DNA of 64,000 nucleotides from Pseudisothecium myosuroides. Lineage: Eukaryota; Streptophyta; Bryopsida; Hypnales; Lembophyllaceae. The translations under genes were made by a program, and so were the position numbers. Each line of letters opens with the position of its first letter. Position 1 is the first letter of the stretch. Under the pieces are notes generated by a model that was not told the origin of the DNA, made no database searches, and saw only the letters and a list, made by a program, of their open reading frames with translations. The DNA is taken from the NCBI GenBank assembly GCA_951799445.1, contig OX637289.1, positions 27,032,245 through 27,096,244 of the forward strand, given 5' to 3'. This document shows positions 22,472-35,995 of the stretch, piece by piece.

Positions 22472-24212
22472 GGGTTTACAGTTAACTATTGTTTCCTATG
22501 TTCATACACCTGAGCCTCTTATGTCAGTTGCGCCAATTATTCCATGGGCTTTAAGAAAGTAAGGACTTTCTTAACCAAACTAATTGAAATTTATTTTAAT
22601 GAATCAATACATTTAAAAAAAATTCCTTAAACTATTATGCACTATTTTTCTTTTGAAATGGAAATCATCACTTGTTTCTTCAAATGTACTAAGAAAATGA
22701 AACAAAATGTAGCTAAGATTGCCTTAATTGGTATTTTCATGTGTAGACAAAAGAGTAGAAGGACCCTACTATACACAACATTGTCAAACAATGAAAAAGA
22801 GGCAATAGAAGCCTTGTTGCTTTTGGCATCTGGACCTCCTAAAAAGAAGTTTTGACATCAATAACCTCTATGTAGAAAAAGTTGATCTTTACAATTTATG
22901 CAAATCGTGCAATATACCTTTAGTAACATTTGAGATGGACACAAAAGTAGGTACAGATGCTAGTGAACCAATGGCAAGTTGATAATATTTTGAATTGATT
23001 CAAGTTCTTGAACTGATGTGGGAATAAAAGTTTCTATTTATCCAATGAATTTTTTATAAGCATTAGACAAATTCTCTTAAGTGAATAATATATGTAATAT
23101 AGATGAATGGAGAGCCATTAACTTCATTGTTGCAAAGGAAGTGAATTTCCATTAGTGACATACGGGTAGTTTAAAGCTAAAATTTAAAAATGAAGATCAC
23201 AAGAATAATGAATGTTATTAATTGCAATTTTTTTTGCTAGTAATATAAGTATTTTCAAGAAACAAAAATAGTATTCTACAATTTGAAAAATAAAAAAAAT
23301 AAAAATTTAGCCAATGTTTGGACTTCTTAAGAAAATAAAAATATTATATCCTAACAAGATTGAACTTAAACTAATTTTCAAAGTAGATGAACTAAGAAAG
23401 TATAAAATATCAAGAAATAGATACTTTAACATTTTAATATATAAAAAATTGAATATAAATTAAGAAATAAATTTATCATTGGCTATTTGTAGCATCTCTA
23501 CATAGTTCCATTGACCCATATCATCATTTGTTAATTAAAAAGAAGTTTGACATATAAAAAACACATATCATATTCAAGTTTTGATCTAAAAAATGGATAC
23601 ACATAGTTTCATAATGTACCTTTTTTCAATTTTAACTATCCAATGCTCAAGAGTTAATTGGACATTCATATGAATTTACGTCAAATCTCATATTTATAAA
23701 GAGGTTGCATGGCAAACACTATGCTTCCTACTTCCATTCTTTTACTCATCAAAAATTGCCACTTTATGTTCTTCATTACACCCCTACTTTATGAAATCAC
23801 CATTTTAGCATTATTTATAGTTGCAATTTTAGAGGGACTTGCCTTGAGAGGAACTGGAACTAGTAGGATAGGTTTAGGACACCCACACCTTAGTGGAATT
23901 ATTTTGTCCCTCTTAAGGCTAAGATATACCCCCTTTAAGGGACAATAATGCACCGACTGCTTATAACACAACAACAAATCATCTATAGCATGTCTCCTAA
24001 CATTCTGAAACGAACAACGATCATGACGCACTGATTTCACGTGACAAAGATTTCACCACAATATTACAAGTTCTGTCAAGTCTAGACTCCTTGACTGTTG
24101 AGGTAGATTATCTAATGATCCAACGGATTTCAAAACAGAAAAGAGAAATGTATGCGTCTTATGATTCTCAGCATCCACTTCATAAGCAACCAGAAGGCCC
24201 CAATGACCGTTG
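22472..24212. other. Gene-less AT-rich stretch
   Basis: Very AT-rich with only short open frames and no recognised domain or element ends. From about 23900 it approaches the 3' end of the pseudouridine synthase gene. Confidence 0.4.
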
Positions 24213-27200
24213 TCATAGAGCCCATTGCGGCAGAGGACACTCATAAGCCCAATTAGTGCCTGAATAGCGGATGCAATGCAACCACAGTCCCTCGTCGTCG
24301 CCAGTGAACCTGCGTCCATCACTTGACTGTCAATGTCTCCCTTGGAATCACCGAAGTAAATTGAGAAGGTCCAATGAATAAGTGATACATTAGCATCTCT
24401 AAGCCCTAAGCCTCTCTAAAAGTAGCACAGGTTCAGATGAAACTCACCCTGAAGGTTCGAAGTTGGGGCAGTGGGTACAAAGAGGATCGACCACGAAGTC
24501 AATATTTGTGCTCTTAGAAACGTCTTGTGGAAGATCCTCCTTTCGCAGTTGACAACCTCGATCGGCTTCATTGGACACTAAAGCATCTGGCTCTGCTGGA
24601 TCGCCACCATTGCACGCAACTACACTTCTTAGGCAGTCAACATCTTCATTACTCTTACAAAGCTCCCGTTCACTATCACCCTGTGTGGCATTTATTACAT
24701 CTGCAGCCAGGGCTTTGTCTCTGCTTGAAACTAATTCTAAGTCGCTGTTGATCGCGTCGGCCGTGGAAATAGTACAAGAGGTCCTCTCTACGCTTGACAA
24801 AGTTTCTGATATCTCCGTAAGTTTAGCAGCTCTGTCAGCGGTTGTATTCCTCTTTGACCGCTTGGCAACATTAGAGTGAAGGTATAGGGCATCGTTTGCT
24901 ATTGGGTAGCCTAAATGTTGCAAGTGCACACGAATCTGCAGAAAGATCTCATTTTTGTCAATTAAAAGCGAGCACTGTGATTATAAAGTAGAGGAACTCC
25001 TTATCAACGGACTTGGACACAATTTCGAAGCAGCAACGCAACTGTAACCCTTAGAAATTTAGATACAATGAAATCAAAACAGAGTACTGAGACTCAAAAA
25101 AATGCTGGGAGGTAACTTTTAATGGCAGCAAAAGTTAAAGCATCGGATGTACAGTGACAATATAAAACGTTAAAAGAGCTGCGTTTTAATAATGCTAAAA
25201 TCGAGGGTACCAACATCCCTTATCACAAAGATTGAAGTACAGGTAACCGTCAAGGAATCTCACCTGATGCGTGCGACCAGTTTGTGGCATGCAACGTACA
25301 ATACTTTCAACACCGTTGGTACTCAATCTCTGAAACCTTGTACATGACTCCTTGCCCTTTGCTTCACTTCCTGGACCTTTTATAGAAGCTTCTTTAATTG
25401 TTGATTCCATCTCGGCTACATTTTCATCTGCAGGAGTTCGTACCTGGCAATCCAGTCACAAAATACAATGTAGAGAACATCTATGTCTCAGAAAGCCCAT
25501 GCCTTGAGAAAGAGAGAACGGATCACAAAAATACATACAGTACCCTAAACCCTAAACCCCTAGAGAACAATAGTGGCAGATTTCTCAATAAGCATTCTAC
25601 ATCCACATTGATTGGAATATGAATTGTATTGAATCCACAACATGATCTTGCAGAACTCCAAAACCTGGAGGATGCAGTTCACTAAAAATCGCAAAGCATC
25701 GCCTCACAAAATAATGACACAAAATATCACTAAACACCTAGACACATAATCCACTAAGGGACAATCTTGTACCTCAACAGAGCTCTTGCCTTCCCGGGGA
25801 TCGTAAAGCACTGCTGCATTCAATTCCACCTGCGCAATACGCTTTCTTAAACCACTAAAATGTCATTGAATATTGCCTCATTTCAATATGCATATGAGCT
25901 CCTGGCCCAAATGAGATATTAATATCAAGCAATGTAGAAGATCGCCAGCAGTTAGGAGGGAGAATTTACCTCCTCGGCTGGGAAAACGCCCTTCACCTTA
26001 GCCACATATTGCTTCTGAACGACTCCAGCCTCAATCTGCCAATTTCAAACACCGTTACGTGACACGAAAATAGGATAAAGCAGAAACAGACTACCAATAG
26101 GACTAAAGAACATAGCTTCCTCAATTGAAAACCGACCATGCGAATGCCTTGAAATAGAAAGAGCGATTAAAAAATACTGTTAAGTGTTGTGATACCTCCT
26201 GTCGAAAAAAATCTGCGGTGCGAGAATTCCGAGCCAATATGAGCAGCCCTGAAACTAACCGATCCAAACGGTGCACAGCTTTTCCCAGGTACCGCTAGTG
26301 AAGGAGTCTCATTTCGTTCTTGCTAAAGATAAAGCATTTCAACAGAAAACATCACAAGTCTTACGCGAAGTGAGAACGACAAATCGCTAAATTCTGAGAA
26401 CTGAACACTTGATCTGAGAACTTGGATTGGTAACTTAGAATTCTGGCAGACCCCTTGACAGGATACGAAAAAGTGGACCAGTCTTATGCTCAGACTCCAA
26501 AATGCTCATCACCGTATTCTTGCGATATTGCCCACACGGATGCACCTGCACAGAAGAAAGGCATCACGATGGCATCAGTCAAATTTAAGACACTGCTGCA
26601 CCACATAGGGTGCTTTAAAATCTGGCATGAAATTTAGCAACTCATTGGTAGAAAGCAAAATTATCTGATATTGCACGGTCACATTTCTTTGGCAGGTTTA
26701 GGTATCAGAAAATTGTCAAACAACCTCTAGCAATTATCTATTGTCCCTCACTCATTACCCATCCTCTTGACTATTCATCTTAGAAGTTCGATAAAAACAT
26801 TTCGATACCATGCCATGCACTCTTAACACCAACACGAGGGCATGCTGAACAAGAAAGATGGTGCAAGCAATGTTACAGGAACTGAAGCTGGTTTGCAGAC
26901 AGTAATGACATCCGATCCTTCTTCTAAGATAGTCACTGCTCCCGCTAATACAGGTGGTTCATGCCTGCTCAATCAAAATACGTCACCCAAAAATAGCTGT
27001 AAGACATAATAGCAGTCCCTGAAAGTAGTCAAATGTGCACAGGGCCCCTGCCGCATTCGATCCAAAGCTCCAGGAATACATTCAACCTAAATCCCCATGA
27101 ATACCAATTTCAATAACGAAAAATGACTGCAGCGTTTATCGACCTGTGAACAAAGTGACTCATTGTTTCTGAGTCACGGACCACGTACGAACGTGCCACC

Positions 27201-28518
27201 ATCTTTCCTTCCACTCGGATGCGACCCCGCTTGACTGCATCCTCCTACATAGAGCCAACATGTGAGAACTTATTACAACAGAATAATTAGACTGACCTTC
27301 AATTAGAAAACAACAAGGTATGACTCTCAGGAAATTTCAATAAATCCTAGTGAGCATTGCAAGTCTTCCAGAACCATGTCCATGACAAGAACGATCTAAT
27401 ATTGCATCCAAGGAAATCCATACACTCCACGTGCCCAGGAGATTGAAACAGCCTAAAGTCAATTGAGGACACTTCGAACAAACGATGCTTGCCTCTCAAA
27501 CCCAAAGCAAGCACAGGAAAGAAAGGTTTATAATTGTCAGGTCTTCTGTTAACAATGCCCAAAACAGGAGGAGAGAAGTGAAATGTGGCCGCACATAGTA
27601 TTCGCGAGGACGCTGCCGGAACTCTTGTGCAAACAAATCCACTACAGTTTTTCCTGCCCATCGTCTCTTGACCTGCAACTACCCATATTCATCTCAGAAA
27701 TCTGCAAGGACATTAAGTATTTTCCTCTCGTAAGAAGTTAGGAGAATATGCCTTCGTGATAATTGCCTTCGAGATATTTTTGTAGGGTAAAATGAGGACG
27801 GAAAATGCTCAAGGATCCCCAACAGAATGAGAACCCAGCAACATATTGCTAAAACAATATGTTCATTCAAATGGCACATTTGAGAAATCACAAGTTTCAA
27901 GAAAAAATCAAAGGTTAAGGAACGCACGTGGGCAAGGAATTCAAAGAAGTAAGGGCGCACCATCCGCAATCCTGTGCCCACATTAATGTGCCCATTTTTC
28001 TATCATCTCTTCACACGGTCTTGCCAATCACAAAACAATGATGAAGTTGAATCACAATCTCCAGCATAGATAGTTATACTCCCAATTCTATTATCTTTCT
28101 ACCACCCTCGATGCAGTGCAAATGTCTGAACTCAGATCTATTCAGGGAATTAAATTGTCCCTATTGCATCAGAATTCTCCAGTTACATTGCATAGCAAAG
28201 TGCCCTTCAGATTAAACTCAGTGAGTAGAACCAATACGAATATGCGTGTGTGCAGGAACGTAAACATAGACCACACGCCCACTTGCACGCATCAAGTCTG
28301 CAACTGAAGCAAATTCACGAGAAATTGTCATCAAGTTACCCTAAACCCTAAACCTAAACCCTAAACAGGCAACTGGGAGATGGAATACCATTGATGACGA
28401 CATAGTCGTCCGGATGCGCGGGAGTCGAAGGAGTCTCCCAAGTAATGTTCAAGTCAGCAGCAATCTGATCGTCCACCTCGGTCTCGACTTGCCCATTACG
28501 AAACTGAACACTGGCCAT
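24213..28518 (-). CDS. RluA-family RNA pseudouridine synthase, 12 exons, complete
   Basis: It converts uridine to pseudouridine in RNA. It belongs to the plant RNA pseudouridine synthase 7 / human RPUSD2 / yeast Pus8-Pus9 branch, which in yeast modifies tRNA position 32. Exons read on the minus strand: 28518-28389, 27971-27928, 27672-27595, 27244-27144, 26964-26877, 26545-26467, 26278-26196, 26035-25970, 25829-25773, 25443-25264, 24935-24448, 24309-24213. They total 1,491 bases (496 residues plus TGA) and every junction keeps phase with GT-AG ends. Landmarks: RWAGKTVVDLFAQEF, the S4-like RGRIRVEGK, HEPPV, VCKPASVP, HPCGQYRKNT, catalytic-loop HRLDRLVSGLLILA (the Asp is the nucleophile), QKQYVAKVKGVFP, TGRTHQ|IRVHLQHLGYPIAND and the C-terminal GLWLHRIRYSG...YECP motif. 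A low-complexity insert follows the NDALYL motif. Telomere-type boxes lie in introns 1 and 10. The start is the ATG giving MASVQFRN; upstream coding sequence cannot be excluded. Confidence 0.93.
25543..25561. repeat. Telomere-type box in intron 10 of the pseudouridine synthase region
   Basis: Two CCCTAAA units and a partial third lie between the exons 25829-25773 and 25443-25264. Such telo-boxes are common in plant promoters and introns of translation-related genes. It is far too short to be a telomere. Confidence 0.7.
28339..28366. promoter_or_regulatory. Telo-box cluster just inside intron 1
   Basis: Four CCCTAAA-type units (one shortened to CCTAAA) sit 22 bases inside the donor of intron 1 (exon 1 ends at 28389). 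In plants, telo-boxes (AAACCCTAA) near the starts of ribosome- and translation-related genes act as transcription-factor and Polycomb-recruiting sites. A regulatory role here is inferred from position only. Confidence 0.5.
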
Positions 28519-29119
28519 GATTGAATAGGGGCTAGACACAAACACGACTGGAACCGAAATTGGTGTTACTGGCGATAATCCAGGAGAACGCTACATGGCT
28601 GTCTTAAAATCACTTCTCTTCATTGTAGTATGTATGATTAACTTTCTCCACTTGCAGCAAAACGAAACATTTATCATCCTCTGTTCCTTCTATCGCCTTC
28701 ATTCAAAACCTGCACCTAAGCAAAATGAAGCAAAGTTAGAACCAGTGCCAGCAGACTGGAACAAAAATGACAAAGGAACACTAGAACCAAACTACAATGA
28801 TAACCGCTGCTCTGTCAGCTCCCATCACCTCAAAAGTCACCCGCTCCTTTCAAACTATAGCTCAGGTAGAATTGCAAGCTCACTCAACCTCCAAACCAAC
28901 ATCATGCTTCTACAAATTCAGAACTTCCACCACAAGAATTTGCCTAAAGGTTCCACATCAATCAACTACTTCTAAGCTGCCCTTGATTCGCCCTGGATCA
29001 CGACCTTAAGTTTGATCAGCAAGACAGTGGATTAAATCAGATTTTTCGATGAAAATAAGAAGAATTCCAAACCAAAACGACAACGAGATCTTCACATCAA
29101 CCTTACGTTACTTGTTGAA

Positions 29120-29500
29120 AAAACTACGAATTTGACGTGGCTTCCATTAGACAAAGTAGCGGAGTAGACAAAGTCCTCAGAATCATAAATGACGAGCATC
29201 CTTTTTGGATCAAATTCATGCTAGAAGTGAAAACATTAACAAGAGCTTTAAAACTTCGAGCATACCAGCTCATCCGCAGCTGAAATGATCCATTGTGTCC
29301 ACAAATTGTGGGAATTGACCGCAACTTTGTGTGCTTCCAATCATGAGAACACAGGATCTGTAACAGCACGAATAATCGCAACACTCTACTCACCAACCCA
29401 TTAAAACTATGCACTACTCTTTCTCCAACAACGCCACTGTACCCATCTCTCAAACATGGAAAGAATCTCGTAGAACTCTCACTCCTCTCCTGCAAGGGTG
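29120..29500 (-). CDS. Coding-like exons upstream of the pseudouridine synthase, unidentified
   Basis: On the minus strand three exon-like blocks can be seen. One begins after CACCCTTGCAG at about 29493. A middle block follows CTGTTACAG and contains HDWKHTKLRSIPTICGHNGS. A third follows CACTTCTAG and encodes EFDPKRMLVIYDSEDFVYSA in one frame. The composition is protein-like, but the frames of the blocks do not join unambiguously and no family was recognised. They might be the 3' part of a neighbouring gene or a decayed gene. Confidence 0.2.
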
Positions 29501-32323
29501 TAACCCTAATGTAAGTATGTACTCCTTGATGTCCATGTTCTGGACGGATGATGTTTCATTCGAATAACTTCTCATTCATCCAATAGCTTGAAAGTTTTTA
29601 GTTCCAAATTGATGAAATGGGGGTAAATAGTACTCGTAATTTGTATCAAAATTTCAAAAAAGTATTAAAAAAAAGGGTTTGGTCGTTATGGGTTGAGGTT
29701 GCAACTCCAAGTATACATAGACATCATCATTTTAGGAAAGCGATGGAGGAAAAGGCAAATAAGAAAATGTCAAATGTATTCACAAAGAGTTAGTGGGAAT
29801 TGCTTTGAATCTTTTAGGCGGGTGGGAATACATTTTGCTCCAAGGTAGAACAATCCATTAAGGTCAAAAGACCTATGTCATATACCTAGAGAATGACCCC
29901 ATTACAAGGGTGTTTTCAATAAATGAGAGTTGGGCCAATATGAAGGTTTTAGGTGCCAATAATAAAGTGATTGGTGACCTCAAGACAAACCTCTAGATTC
30001 TTAGTATAAATTCATTGTAGGAAGTGATTTTTTTCCCTCAAGAACAGTAACCATTGCATTTAAAAGCACAAGTAGTAGGAAGTGACATTTTTAGGCCTTC
30101 TATGTTAGAAAATACTGTGATTGCTTTAAGTGACTAAAATGAGTATTATGGATATAGTTTTTGTTGGTTTGGAGGTAGTTTAGAGATTCTTTTGGGCAGC
30201 ACATTTCAAAAATTTAACAAATTCATACATTGTCAGAAAAATATAATTTCAATTTCTCATTGTTTCTCACACTTGTCTTTATATGAATATTACCTTGGAT
30301 CTGAAACTACTTAGCCAAGCACTTCTACTTAGCCAAATAAATTCTTGAATCCAAATAGAAGTTAGTGTCAATGAATTGGCATCCCGGTTCGCATTTCTAA
30401 AATCCTAGAATTTAATTAAAGAAGTTTGCCTGGCAATTTGAGAAGGTCTATATTTCTGTTTTATTTCAATTTTTTATAAAATTACATTGTAAATATTATT
30501 AATTTTACTAAAATATAGGCGCAATTTGAAATGTTACACTACTACAATATATAATTAGAATTTTCCATTGATTCAAAACAAATCATCATATAGCTGATAT
30601 TTTGTTCATCTTAATCACATTATTTTTGTTTTAATTGGCAAGGTAGATCAATTATAATTTATGTCTTAAACAAGATCTACAATTTAATGAATTTGGATAA
30701 TGTGCATCAAAGCATGCATTTAAAAGGGCAATTTCATGCTATGGGTGTACTCCAATGACCTTGGAACTAGGATTACATTAGTAATGCACATTGTGCAGAT
30801 AGAAAAATTATTACTAAAATGATCATTTTAAAACAGGTCTTGCCAAATTAGTAATGAATTTTAAAATTAAAAATATAAAAAATTCTAAAGTATATATAAG
30901 ATATAGATTCTTTTTTGAAAAAAATTACAAATTAAAAAAAACTCATTGCAAAGATTTAGAAACTCTTTCTTCAATTTGTTTCAAAATAACATCCAAGTAG
31001 GAGCTAAAAATGAATTAAATCACCAATAAATAGGAAAAATGTGTATAAGGTGAGTTTTCTTACACTTGGCCGTTATATTATTAAATATAGAGTATTATTT
31101 TTAGATCCGATTGTTTAAAAATCTAAATATAGATTCAAAGCCCCAAAAATATTGTTTGAGAAGTTTTCATGTTTTAATTATATTAAAAAAAAAAATTAAT
31201 TTAAAAAAATTTAATTGAAGAATATAATTTATTTTCCTTCAACTATAGATCAGTGAATTTATAGTACAAAATTATGAAAGCATTATGAAGTTTGATTTCT
31301 TACTACATTTATATATTTTAGTAAGTGTTACAGACTCTAAAAGGACTCCATTTGGTAGGTTCCTTAATTCAAAAAAATATCTTATTCTAGAAACATATAG
31401 AAACCAACACCTAAATATAAAATCTTGAAGGAATAAATACTTCATAAAGTCCATAATTCACAATGAAGTGACAAATTGCAACGTTTTAAAATTGTCAATC
31501 TATGATTGCATTTTTGGAGTCCGTATAGATGACTGCAAGAAACACATGTACTACTTTGCGTCACACCTTGCACTCTGATTTGTTTTTTGGCTATAATTTT
31601 TGCATTCTAACTCTAAATGATTCAAAACTTACAAGTGAGATACTCATGACTATTATACACCTTAACCTATTTTTTTTTTTGGCAATTTTCAAAATTTTCT
31701 ACTATTCAAAAATAGCCCTCAATTTTGGGTCACACTTGCCAATTGGAGGGGTAGTGTAACACTAAATTTAGTATCCAAAAAAACAAATTTGGAGCTGAAA
31801 TTTGGAGGAGAAATTTGGAGGAGATGGTTTTCTAGTAATCTTGTAGCTCTTGTCCAAAAGAATTAACTTTATGTGGTGTGGAAGTCTACAAAGTGAGCCT
31901 TTTTTTGCTTCCATTTTGAAACAAATAAAATATTATTTGGGTGTTTTTTTTGGTGAATGACCATCTCTATAGAGTGGTTACAAATAGAAATATTTTATTT
32001 TATTTCTATTTTGAACTAATTAAAATATCAAAATATCTATTTTCTTGAAACATCATAGTAGCTACTAAATCTTTTCTTGAAACATCAACTTAATTTCTTA
32101 AAACATTTTGACATTGATATTGAAATTATTCTTAAAGACTTTATTCAGAAGCCATCATCTACAACTTTCATTTGTATGCCAACATCAAAAATGGATTTTG
32201 TATTCATTTCGTACTAATTAATATTAAATACTAATATAATTTTCATTCAATTGAGTACATATTACCCAAATATATAGTTTGTTTAGAGTGAATGTTGTGT
32301 TTGATTAGAAAATGAATGCAATA
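29501..32323. other. AT-rich repeat-derived stretch without genes
   Basis: It holds the second copy of the dispersed repeat (29960-30290) and, from about 31525 to 32090, a fragment resembling the G4-family copy at 57286 (shared blocks ACTACTTTGCGTCACAC-like, CTCATGACTATTATACA, GTTTACAAAGTGACC-like). No gene was recognised. Confidence 0.45.
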
Positions 32324-33071
32324 GGGTCGTTGTAAGAAAGAGTGTCTATTTTTGTTGCACTTTGAATTGGTTGTTGTCAGCTAGGACTCCCAGTACCATA
32401 AGCTTTTTGTATACAAATTCTTAAAAATAAAATAAAATAAGCATAATTAGTAAAGCACTAAAAATAATATATCATCAAATTTTTAGACCTGAAAAAATCT
32501 AAGTCAAAAGTTATTCACAAAATAGAGTGAACTAAAATTTTGAAGAAAATACATACTTTGACGTTTTAATTTGTAAAAAATAGGAATTTTTTCCAAAGAA
32601 ACTAAAAATAGAATATTTGGAAAGACTTCATGGTAAAGAGATTTCACCAAAAAATGACCTTGCAACAATCTTCAATGTTTAGAATTGCGTGTGCAAAGGA
32701 GCCCTCTTTGCATAGACGTAGACAACACAAAATAAAATATTTTTAAATATCCCTTGGTAGAAACATGACTTCCTACTATGGATATAGACCAAATAAATTT
32801 TGCCTCTATCTCATTAAATTTAGGGACTCCATAGTACTCAAAATCCCTAAAATTCAAAATGTGACATATTAATTTAATTTAATTGATTTTTATATATTAA
32901 ATGATTTTTTTTAAATTCCAAAAAAATATGATCTATGATTACAGTCAAGATAGACATCTTCAATAAAAATTTCAAGTTCATGTGAGTTGTGCTTCAGAAA
33001 TTATCGCAAAAGCAAGCTTTGGCACTCTCTTTGTGACAAATACCCAATACCACTGTTTCTTGCAATGACCC
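32324..33071. mobile_element. G4-family element with AATA target duplication
   Basis: Left end GGGTCGTTGTAAGAAAG, right end CTGTTTCTTGCAATGACCC, flanked on both sides by AATA (32320-32323 and 33072-33075). Length 748 bp, close to the 745 and 749 bp siblings. The interior shares ACATGACTTCCTACTRTGG and AGATTTCACCAAAA with them. There is no transposase. Confidence 0.8.
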
Positions 33072-35173
33072 AATACAGCCTCATAAACTTTTCATGGTGC
33101 TTGTCAATTGCTAATAGTGACAAAATATCAGCATCATTGCTAATAACGGCCAATAAGTAATTATCAAACTTCTTGGATCAAGTCTACCAAAATTAATTAA
33201 TTTACAATATATTTGCAATTGTAAACATTTCATAGCTTTATTGATTTCATGTGTCAATGTTTTCGATTGAATTACATTCATCCTCATAACATTAGTATCT
33301 TTGACATTCATCATTATCCTTTAAGGGCTACCATGGCATTGCCTTTGGGGCTAAATTTTATACAATTACAAGTCCCTACCTTGTATTGAGATTGATCTTA
33401 TATAGACAGTTTTTAGAATTGGTTTAGGATGATTGATATTGCTACTTACACATCGCGAGTGAAAACAACATAACTATGTATATATAGGGGTGTCAAAAAA
33501 ACTTGTCCATTTGTTTGACAATTCTCTACCTCTATCATTCAATGTGATCAATAAAGTGTTGATTACCTCACTTAGTAATTCATACATATGTGAATGATGG
33601 ACTTATCTTGTCTAAGTACAATATAATAAAATGAGCATCTATACGCATTGTATTAGTATGGGCACATATCTCGCATCTAACTAGTGTTGCCCATCTCCAC
33701 ACTATTGATACCTATTGTGTCAATTGGCGCCCATATTTGACCTCTTGGGGCCACATTCCAAATCCGTTGAAGTCCATAATTCCTATCCATTACCACCCAA
33801 ACCCAATCCACTAGCATCTATATCAACCATTGGCTTCCCAATTCCTATTTGGATTTTGATGTCAAAAGATTTCTAATATGTTAATTGGTAATACTAGAGT
33901 GCTAAAGACCCATATTTTTTCCTAAACTCTAAAATCTAAGCCCTAAAAACTTAGATCTGTCTCAACGGTCTATCTATCAAAGCACTCAATATACACCTCC
34001 AGTAGGTGACCATGTCCCACCTAATGTGACAACCATGTAAAATATTTCATACTATAGTAGTTTGTGACTCCTTTAGTTTGTGATTGACAATTCAAAATGA
34101 AATCGTGTGTTAATAGAAAATTTGAATGTAACAACAAAATATCAGAAGGTTGGTAATTTTGACACCTAAATTTATTGAATGGTGACATTTCTTTCATCCA
34201 ATTTTGTTGAGGACAATGTTTCAATATCCATAATGATGATAATAACATCAATCCAAAAATGGCTACAAATGTAGAATTGTTGAGTAGTTTGATTACCCAT
34301 GCCTCATGGATAAGAGACGGTTGTCCTAGTTGCCACCTTTTGGAGGTAGATCCTTTTGGAAGTACCCAAAAAAATAAGAGGATGGTGGCATGTGGTGTCA
34401 CTATCAAGTCTTGTGTAAGATGGATGAGGCACCTACGGCCTTGCCACACCAATGAGGTGATCATTAATTCAAACCTAAACGTTGGTGGGGAGCTTAATTA
34501 TTACCATAGTCCACCCAACTATGGTAGGGGGTCAAATGACCTTGTCGTCAAATGGGAACTTGACAATTTCTCGGGGGAAGAAATGTCTATCTCTCACCGG
34601 AGGCATCAAGGATGAAATTTGCCATCTACACAAAATAACAAAATTAGGTTGCCCTATACTAATTTCTCGACATTTGACATTATATGAATATTTATTTTTA
34701 TTGTATAAGAGTGCACTACTTTTGAATTAGGTATTGTTGTAATTGGGACTCATGAACTTCCATGTGTACAAATGGAAATATTTGAAGAAGTATTTGTTGA
34801 CTTTAATGGCCTTTAAAGTAACTTTCTTAGGGTAAGGGAGCCTAATTGTTAGTTTCACTATTTTGTGTAAATCCATGAGGCTTAGATATTTGAGCCGCAT
34901 TCCCGACAGTCACTTCACTCACGCAGGTCTTTCACATTGGAGTTAACCTTCTCCTTCTAAGACGGATCATGAGTGATACTGCAATCATTATTCGTAATTT
35001 AGTCGGCAAACAGTCGGCAACAGTCGGTCAGTGTGTTTCATAGAACTGGAAATTGGTAGGATTTTGCTTCAGCCCTCCATTTCCAGTCGCTAATCTCCAG
35101 CTCTGTCTACCCCGGGTGGATCCTTCGCTGCACCAATTCTCACAACTGGTGCTCCTCTCTCGAACTCGGTCAG
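33072..35173. other. AT-rich stretch leading to the ubiquitin-RING gene
   Basis: No gene or element with clear ends was recognised up to about 34850. The overlapping open frames at 34021-34464 (minus) and 34259-34615 (plus) share one sequence and have no family signature. From about 34900 the composition becomes more balanced, probably promoter and untranslated leader of the next gene. Confidence 0.35.
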
Positions 35174-35967
35174 GTGCGTCACCATCTCACGGCCTCCGGA
35201 TGCTTCATTTTCAATTGACCATATATACGTTTAGAACTATTTTGGTATGCTAATCGAGATCCTGGTTTGGCAGGTGATCAATCTGTTGGTTGAAGTTCAA
35301 GATTGCAAAATAAGCTCCCTTTTCTTATTCTTCTCTTTTCACTTTAGACACAACTGAAACTATAATTAAGTCATAATTGCGAACGTAATTGGAAGCTCTA
35401 TTCAAAGATGTGCGACATAGCTGGTGCGTCAAGTCAAAAATTGAAGCTTGACGGCAATCGAAGGAATCTTCTAGCGGATGGTTCCCTCCATCGCTTGAAT
35501 TGAGATAGTCTAGCTTTAATTCCTACCACCGAAAGCTCTCGCAGATTATACTCTTCGAGAAATCAGTAACGTCAAATTCGATATATGGATATTCACGAAA
35601 TTTGCACTGTACTATCTCAGACTCCCGTTTGGAAACTCAGATTTGTATCAGTTCTCGTTTAAGAGCTTCGAACCTCAATTTCGTTTCGTTAAAATGGTGC
35701 GATTCCGGCAAAATTGAATAGAAAAATTGTGACATATATGTACATGAAGGTCTAAAATCTAGGACAGGTATGGATTTATGTTTCAGAACAGGTGGGCCAA
35801 ACTGAAGTATTGGAATACCGTCATTTTAGAGAAATTGACGTTTTGGGGCAATTGAATGTCTCAAACTGAATTGGGAGTTTTTAATCGCACCAATTTAACC
35901 CATTTGACCAGTTCTGTTCCGGCCTTGCCATTCAACCATAACGAAACCGGTGATTACATGATTGCAG
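35174..35967 (+). other. Probable leader intron of the ubiquitin-RING gene
   Basis: A donor-like CGGTCAG|GTGCGT at 35174 and an acceptor ATTGCAG ending at 35967 (or CCATTGCAG at 35979) lie just upstream of the ATG at 35996. Plant polyubiquitin genes usually have such an intron in the untranslated leader. It contains a diverged AN element (35676-35840). Inferred from consensus sites only. Confidence 0.4.
35676..35840. repeat. AN-family MITE-like repeat in the leader intron
   Basis: The left end has TTTCGTTAAAATGGTG and the right end GTCATTTTAGAGAAATTGAC, an inverted pair matching the AN termini. The interior has CTAGGACAGGTATGGATTT, as in other copies. Confidence 0.55.
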
Positions 35968-35995
35968 GTTCCATTGCAGCTTTGGATCGAGCAAG

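Noticed and set aside
23709..24040. Membrane-protein-like frame at 23709 and its antisense partner
   Set aside because: Hydrophobic residues come from the T-rich sequence; both strands are open over the same stretch and no family fits.
27694..27981. Separate 95-residue minus-strand protein
   Set aside because: Only 27928-27971 is real coding sequence (exon 2 of the pseudouridine synthase). The rest is intron.
28339..28366. Telomere or subtelomere
   Set aside because: Only four units, inside an intron of an intact gene.
34021..34615. Overlapping 147- and 118-codon frames on opposite strands
   Set aside because: Neither translation shows a domain, bias or splice pattern; they compete for the same sequence.
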